Source: Albibeggiatoa sp964388965
Lineage (GTDB): Bacteria; Pseudomonadota; Gammaproteobacteria; Beggiatoales; Beggiatoaceae
DNA length: 42,198 nucleotides
Direction of reading: 5' to 3'
NCBI GenBank assembly: GCA_964388965.1
Contig: CAYMCP010000023.1
Span: forward strand, 1-42,198
How positions within the stretch are numbered: the first letter of the stretch is position 1; each line of letters begins with the position of its first letter. The position numbers and the translations under genes are program-made. The notes below the pieces were generated by a model. It was not told the DNA's origin, made no database searches, and was given only the letters and a program-made list of their open reading frames with translations. Shown piece by piece: positions 37,418-42,198 of the stretch.

Positions 37418-39637
37418 ATGGTAAATGTCAAAGACTCTTTTTTAGTACCCGGTAGCAATGATCCAATTGATGTTGCCCACTGGGTCAATCGTATCTGCAA
37501 AAACCGCAGTGAAATCGAAAAACATAATTTGGTAGATGCTTGCAATTTAGCTTATGAAATTCATGCACATCAAACTCGTGTATCTGGTGACCCTTACCTA
37601 GCCCATGTGCTAACGGTCGCTGATATATTGGCAGATTTAGGGATGGAAACGGATGTATTAATCGCTGGTATTTTACACGAAGTATCTGAAAAGACAGATT
37701 TAGAACGAATTGAAAAACATTTTGGTGTCGCTATCCGACATTTGATTGAAAATACTAACAAAATGCACGCTATTGAAGGAGTGAGTCAAGATACTTTTGA
37801 ACACCATTGGGAAGATAAACAAAAAGAACGCTTTCGTAAAATGCTATTAACGATGGCAGAAGATGTGCGGGTTGTGTTGATTAAATTAGCAGATCGTTTA
37901 GATAGAATGCGCACTTTGCAGTATGAAGAAGATCATTCGCAACGCCATATTGCTCAGGAAACGTTAGACCTATATGCACCTTTAGCAAATCGTTTGGGTA
38001 TTTGGCAAATTAAATGGGAATTAGAAGATTTATCATTGCGTTATTTAGAGCCTGAAGCCTATAAAAAATTGGCTAAATTGCTTGATGAACGTCGTGTTGA
38101 TCGAGAAAATTATATTCAAGGTATTATGGCGGATTTGACCTCTGCATTGGAAAAGGAGGGAATTATAGCGGAAATTTCAGGTCGTCCCAAACATATCTAC
38201 AGTATTTGGAATAAGATGAATCGTAAACAAACCAATTTTGACCGTATTTTTGATGTATTGGCGGTACGGGTATTGGTGCAAAATGTGACGCAATGTTATA
38301 CCGTATTAGGCATTGTGCATCGCAAGTGGCAACCGATTCCACATGAATTTGATGATTATATCGCCTCGCCTAAACATAATAATTATCAATCGTTACATAC
38401 CGCAGTGTATGGACCTGACAATAGAGTATTTGAGGTACAAATTCGCACTTTGGAAATGCACCATCACGCAGAATTAGGGATTGCTGCACATTGGCGATAT
38501 AAGGAAGGTAATCATTCTGTAAAAGATCAAGGTTTTAATACCAAAATTGCGTGGTTACGACAAATTTTACAAACTCGTGATGATGATATGGGGACAGATG
38601 ATCTGATTGATCGTTTTAAATCAGAGATTTATGAAGATCGAGTTTATGTATTATCGCCTAAAGGCAAAGTCGTAGATTTACAAAAAGGTGCAACTCCACT
38701 GGATTTTGCTTATCACATTCATACGCAGTTAGGACATAGATGTCGTGGTGCAAAAGTGGGTGGACGTTTAGTACCTTTAAATTATGAATTGCAAAGCGGT
38801 GAACAAGTTGAAATTTTAACTTCAACTGAAAGTCGTCCTAGTCGAGATTGGCTGAATCCCAATTTACATTATTTACAAACTTCTCGCGCGCGCGCCAAAG
38901 TACGACATTGGTTTATAAAACAGGATTCTAAACAACATATCATTGACGGACGGCATTTATTAGATAAAGAATTTTCTCGTCTTGGCGTTAGTGACGTGTC
39001 CCCGGATAGATTAGCACAACGAATGCGCTTTAATTCATCAGACTTATTTTTAGCATCGTTGGGACGAGGTGATGTAACAACTATTCAAGTAGCACGGGTA
39101 TTACAAGAGTTGTGTTTACCGAACCAAGAAACGGTTAAACCGATTGTGGTGCGAGAAGCTACAAATCAAGAACATTCTAATATTCAAATTCGTGGTGTAG
39201 GGGGATTATTAACACAAATGGCTGGATGTTGTAAACCGATCCCTTACGATCCTATTATTGGTTATATAACAAAAATGCGTGGCGTAGTGGTACATAAACA
39301 AGATTGTCCAAATGCGTTACGCTGGCAGAATGAGGATAATGAGCGTCTAATTGAGGTCGAATGGGGCGCGCCAGAATCGGAAGATTCCAAAGTTTATCCG
39401 ATTGATATACAAGTTTTAGCCTATGATCGCAGAGGTTTGTTGCGTGATGTATGTCAAATTGCGTTAAATGAAAAGGTCAATATTCTTGCTGCGAACACTT
39501 TAACCAATAAGGAGGAGGATTCGGCGAGAATGCAACTTACTGTAGAAGTGACGGGATTAGATCAATTAAGTCGCATGTTAGCGAAAATTGATAATTTAAC
39601 CAATGTAATGGATGTTAAGCGCATAAAAGCGATTTAA
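37418..39637 (+). CDS. relA: (p)ppGpp synthetase, monofunctional RelA type
   Basis: A 739-residue long RSH protein that makes the alarmone (p)ppGpp on stalled ribosomes. Order: HD-like domain (about 30-190), synthetase domain (about 235-350, GRPKHIYSIWNKM), TGS domain (about 400-465, VYVLSPKGKVVDLQKG), a cysteine/zinc-finger segment (GCCKPIPYDPIIGY) and a C-terminal ACT domain (about 660-739). Two features favour RelA over SpoT: the hydrolase HD pair reads His87-Glu88 (GILHEVSEKT, where active hydrolases have HDxxED), and the synthetase carries EFDD (310-313), the EXDD motif of monofunctional synthetases instead of RXKD. Hydrolase activity is therefore unlikely. A separate SpoT must be elsewhere. 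Confidence 0.9.
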   Translation: MVNVKDSFLVPGSNDPIDVAHWVNRICKNRSEIEKHNLVDACNLAYEIHAHQTRVSGDPYLAHVLTVADILADLGMETDVLIAGILHEVSEKTDLERIEKHFGVAIRHLIENTNKMHAIEGVSQDTFEHHWEDKQKERFRKMLLTMAEDVRVVLIKLADRLDRMRTLQYEEDHSQRHIAQETLDLYAPLANRLGIWQIKWELEDLSLRYLEPEAYKKLAKLLDERRVDRENYIQGIMADLTSALEKEGIIAEISGRPKHIYSIWNKMNRKQTNFDRIFDVLAVRVLVQNVTQCYTVLGIVHRKWQPIPHEFDDYIASPKHNNYQSLHTAVYGPDNRVFEVQIRTLEMHHHAELGIAAHWRYKEGNHSVKDQGFNTKIAWLRQILQTRDDDMGTDDLIDRFKSEIYEDRVYVLSPKGKVVDLQKGATPLDFAYHIHTQLGHRCRGAKVGGRLVPLNYELQSGEQVEILTSTESRPSRDWLNPNLHYLQTSRARAKVRHWFIKQDSKQHIIDGRHLLDKEFSRLGVSDVSPDRLAQRMRFNSSDLFLASLGRGDVTTIQVARVLQELCLPNQETVKPIVVREATNQEHSNIQIRGVGGLLTQMAGCCKPIPYDPIIGYITKMRGVVVHKQDCPNALRWQNEDNERLIEVEWGAPESEDSKVYPIDIQVLAYDRRGLLRDVCQIALNEKVNILAANTLTNKEEDSARMQLTVEVTGLDQLSRMLAKIDNLTNVMDVKRIKAI

Positions 39638-39938
39638 ATAATTGTCACTACCTAGTCCAATGTGCGAATTTAGGCAAAATTCATAGCCCTGTTATGCAAC
39701 TTTAATAGCGAGGGCATTGTTTTTGGTGAGAGCAAAATAAATTTTGCACGCCTATTGTTGAAAGAAATATCTCAATCCACAATTTCACTCTATCATCAAT
39801 GTGTAAGTTCCTAACTCTGTAAAGATATTTTTTATAGATATGAAACAAAATCAAGCATGACCGTTTTCAAACCATTGCAACAAAAAAATTCATAATTCAT
39901 AATTTCCCTTTATTGCCTACAGAAAAGAAGAAATTTGA
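39638..39938. other. Intergenic region between relA and parE
   Basis: These 301 bp contain no coding sequence I can support. A perfect small hairpin GCAAAA-TAAA-TTTTGC lies at 39732-39747 but no T-run follows, so it is at best a weak terminator. AGAAGAAA stands before the parE ATG as a modest ribosome binding site. No clear promoter hexamers were recognised. Confidence 0.6.
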
Positions 39939-41822
39939 ATGACACAAAGCTATGATGCTGCCGATTTAGAAGTACTTACCGGATTAGACCCAGTTCGCAA
40001 ACGTCCTGGCATGTATACCGACACCAGCCGCCCCAATCATTTAGCCCAAGAAGTGATAGACAACAGTGTAGACGAAGCACTTGCAGGTTACGCGAATCAA
40101 ATTGATGTGATTTTACATTTAGATAATTCCATCAGTGTAAAAGACAATGGGCGTGGTATGCCAGTAGATGTCCATCCTGAAGAAGGCGTAACAGGTGTTG
40201 AATTAATTTTAACTCGTCTACACGCAGGTGGTAAATTTTCCAATAAAAATTATCAATATTCTGGTGGTTTGCACGGTGTAGGTGTATCAGTCGTTAATGC
40301 GTTGTCCAGTCAAATGGAAGTGACAATTAAACGCAATGGTAAACTTTACCAAATGCAATTAGCAGACGGAGAAAAACTCACAGAATTAAAAGAAATTGAC
40401 ACGGTTTCAAAACGTAATACTGGTACAACAATTCACTTTTTACCTAATCCAAAATATTTTGATTCGCCTAAATTTGCTGTTGCCCATTTAATGCACTTAC
40501 TCAAAGCTAAAGCAGTTTTATGTACAGGTCTGACAGTAAATTTTACCAATGAACACACATCAGAACAGTATACATGGTGTTATCAACAAGGGATTAGTAG
40601 TTATTTAGCAGAAAACTATCAAGACCAGCTTATTTTGCCAGAACAGCCTTTTATTGGTACTTTTTCCGCAGAAAATGAAGCAGTAGACTGGGCATTATTA
40701 TGGGTTGAAGAAGGCGATTTAATTACCGAAAGTTACGTGAATTTAATTCCGACCGCGCAAGGTGGTACACATGTTAATGGTTTGCGTAGTGGTTTATTGG
40801 AAGCGATTCGAGAATTTTGTGATTATCGCAATTTATTACCGCGCGGCGTTAAACTCGCACCAGAAGACGTATGGGAACGATGTGCATACATATTATCAGT
40901 AAAAATGTCCAATCCCCAATTTTCTGGTCAAATTAAAGAACGTTTATCATCAAGGACATGTACTACTTTCGTATCTGGTGTAGTGCGTGATGCGCTTAGT
41001 TTATGGCTCAATCAGCACGTAGAAACTGGAGAAAAAATTGCGGAACTTATCGTAACGGCTGCGCAAAAACGCCTGAAAAATAGTAAAAAAGTCATTCGTA
41101 AAAAGGCGACATCAGGACCTGCACTACCGGGAAAACTAGCTGATTGTACTTCCCAAGACGTGAATCAAACTGAACTTTTTTTAGTTGAAGGCGACTCTGC
41201 GGGTGGTTCTGCCAAACAAGCGCGAGATAAGCATTTTCAAGCCATTTTGCCATTACGCGGTAAAATTTTAAACACATGGGAAGTAGATACAAATCAAGTG
41301 CTTGCATCGCAAGAAGTCCATGACATTGCCGTAGCATTAGGTGTCGAGCCAAATAGTCATGATTTAAGTAGATTACGTTATGGCAAGATTTGCATTTTGG
41401 CAGACGCGGATTCAGACGGTGCGCACATTGCGACTTTACTATGTGCTTTATTTGTCAAGCATTTTCCCGATGTAGTGAAGGGTGGGCATGTTCACGTAGC
41501 AATGCCGCCACTCTATCGGATTGACGTTGGAGATACGGTATATTATGCGTTGAATGGTGAGGAAAAACAGGGGATTTTGGATCGCATCGCGGCGGAGAAG
41601 AAAAAAGGTAAAATAAATGTACAGCGTTTTAAGGGTCTTGGTGAGATGAATCCGTTACAATTGCGTGAAACGACGATGGCGGTGGACACGAGACGTTTGA
41701 TACGATTGAGTTTAGAGCAAGCACAGCAAACTTATTCAATCATGGACATGATGTTAGCGAAAAAACGTGCTGCGGATCGAAAAAATTGGCTAGAAGAAAA
41801 AGGTGATTTAGCGATTTTATAG
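39939..41822 (+). CDS. parE: DNA topoisomerase IV subunit B
   Basis: ParE is the ATPase subunit of topoisomerase IV, which unlinks daughter chromosomes with ParC. The 627-residue protein has a GHKL ATPase domain (Glu38 and Asn42 in AQEVIDNSVDEALAG; GGLHGVGVSVVNALS), a transducer domain, and a TOPRIM domain with Glu417 in LVEGDSAGGSAKQARD and Asp489, Asp491 and Asp493 in ADADSDGAH. The length (about 630 residues) and RPGMYTDTSRPNH fit ParE better than GyrB, which is usually about 800 in gammaproteobacteria. parC is not in the window. Confidence 0.96.
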   Translation: MTQSYDAADLEVLTGLDPVRKRPGMYTDTSRPNHLAQEVIDNSVDEALAGYANQIDVILHLDNSISVKDNGRGMPVDVHPEEGVTGVELILTRLHAGGKFSNKNYQYSGGLHGVGVSVVNALSSQMEVTIKRNGKLYQMQLADGEKLTELKEIDTVSKRNTGTTIHFLPNPKYFDSPKFAVAHLMHLLKAKAVLCTGLTVNFTNEHTSEQYTWCYQQGISSYLAENYQDQLILPEQPFIGTFSAENEAVDWALLWVEEGDLITESYVNLIPTAQGGTHVNGLRSGLLEAIREFCDYRNLLPRGVKLAPEDVWERCAYILSVKMSNPQFSGQIKERLSSRTCTTFVSGVVRDALSLWLNQHVETGEKIAELIVTAAQKRLKNSKKVIRKKATSGPALPGKLADCTSQDVNQTELFLVEGDSAGGSAKQARDKHFQAILPLRGKILNTWEVDTNQVLASQEVHDIAVALGVEPNSHDLSRLRYGKICILADADSDGAHIATLLCALFVKHFPDVVKGGHVHVAMPPLYRIDVGDTVYYALNGEEKQGILDRIAAEKKKGKINVQRFKGLGEMNPLQLRETTMAVDTRRLIRLSLEQAQQTYSIMDMMLAKKRAADRKNWLEEKGDLAIL

Positions 41823-41936
41823 CGAAAAATAGTTTAAAAAACCTTGAGCTTGTAAAAATACTTTTTTGATTTATAGTTATTTAAAATTAAAAAAGTATTG
41901 CAATTATTGTGGAATTTTCTTGCAGGAGTAATTAAA

Positions 41937-42198
41937 ATGACAGACGAAGAACTTAAAGAATTGGTTGCGAGTATTGCGATTAATCAGAAAAAAACTGATG
42001 AACAATTGGCTAAAACCTCCGCGAAAGTAGATCAAGCAACAGAAAACATCAATAATCTGCTGAAAAGTTTTGATGAATTAAAGCAGGGGCAACAACGAAC
42101 CGACGCGCAATTAGCTAAAACTGATGCACAATTAGCCAAAACCGATGCGCAATTAGCTAAAACTGATGCGCAATTAGCTAAAATGATAAAAAAGGTTG
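41937..42198 (+). CDS. Heptad-repeat coiled-coil protein, N-terminal part only
   Basis: An ATG at 41937 with AGGAG 8 nt upstream opens a frame that runs to the window edge (87 codons seen). The product begins MTDEELKELVASIAINQKKT and continues as a coiled coil with four perfect seven-residue repeats (TDAQLAK) near the edge. Proteins with this start and repeat are common in filamentous sulfur bacteria and cyanobacteria; several carry a nuclease-like DUF3782 domain after the coil, but that part is unseen, so I assign no function. It lies 114 bp after parE. Confidence 0.75.
   Translation, partial: MTDEELKELVASIAINQKKTDEQLAKTSAKVDQATENINNLLKSFDELKQGQQRTDAQLAKTDAQLAKTDAQLAKTDAQLAKMIKKV
42099..42182 (+). 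repeat. Four 21-bp tandem repeats encoding TDAQLAK heptads
   Basis: Units at 42099-42119, 42120-42140, 42141-42161 and 42162-42182 differ only by a few third-position and silent bases. All encode TDAQLAK. A more diverged TDEQLAK unit lies at about 41995-42015. The array may continue beyond the edge into a protein of variable length. Confidence 0.9.

Noticed and set aside
4587..39750. Shared 15-mer AAATAAATTTTGCAC near 4588 and 39737 as a possible regulatory motif
   Set aside because: In an AT-rich sequence of this size one such match is expected by chance, and the contexts differ.

Overview
The window is AT-rich bacterial chromosome with dense housekeeping genes. It most likely comes from a gammaproteobacterium. 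The evidence is a proteobacterial Lnt, TolB, a DegP/MucD-type protease coupled to a glutaredoxin-like gene, the rlmN-pilF-rodZ cluster, YqgE, YhdP, MltF, a monofunctional-type RelA and ParE. A large secreted filamentous-haemagglutinin-like protein, a CHAT protease, an LRR-Roc-COR protein and a heptad-repeat coiled-coil protein occur alongside these. That mix recalls filamentous sulfur bacteria of the Thiotrichales/Beggiatoaceae type; this placement is inference, because no rRNA is present.

Layout. 1-4580: a secreted haemagglutinin-like gene (minus strand, cut by the left edge) and a CHAT protease gene (plus strand) diverge, with their first 20 bp overlapping. 4737-7526: a YdgA-like gene convergent with lnt. 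7956-10438: degP/mucD, a translationally coupled glutaredoxin-like gene and a CPBP membrane protease. 10462-15192 (minus strand): tolB and a MORN lipoprotein, then guaB, then a nucleotide-sugar epimerase. 15380-25216 (plus strand): a histone-deacetylase-family hydrolase, ndk, rlmN-pilF-rodZ, pcm, leuS, a PliI-like periplasmic protein and yqgE. 25345-32961 (minus strand): an LRR-Roc-COR gene broken by a 100-N assembly gap, an orphan TRAP solute-binding lipoprotein and yhdP. 33242-36529 (plus strand): mltF and a multi-pass membrane protein with a TPR tail. 36563-37126 (minus strand): a MocA-like nucleotidyltransferase. 37418 to the end (plus strand): relA, parE and the start of a heptad-repeat protein.

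How the genes fit together. Much of the window serves the envelope: lipoprotein acylation (Lnt), Tol system (TolB), periplasmic quality control (DegP), murein turnover (MltF), cell shape and pili (RodZ, PilF), AsmA-like transport (YhdP) and several lipoproteins. Many usual neighbours are absent (pal by tolB, guaA by guaB, lepA after the MucD-glutaredoxin pair, ispG after rodZ, lptE after leuS, ruvX after yqgE, dctQM by dctP), which suggests a much-rearranged chromosome. Intergenic gaps carry a family of small palindromes with a shared 7-nt loop pattern, and one 146-bp element with 18-bp inverted ends.

The most interesting signals are: (1) the haemagglutinin-like/CHAT pair with overlapping 5' ends; (2) yqgE, whose strong Shine-Dalgarno is separated from its start codon by a 10-bp hairpin that would bring the two together; (3) the palindrome family with compensatory stem changes; (4) the Roc-COR gap, whose true length can be worked out as 14 + 69n bases.
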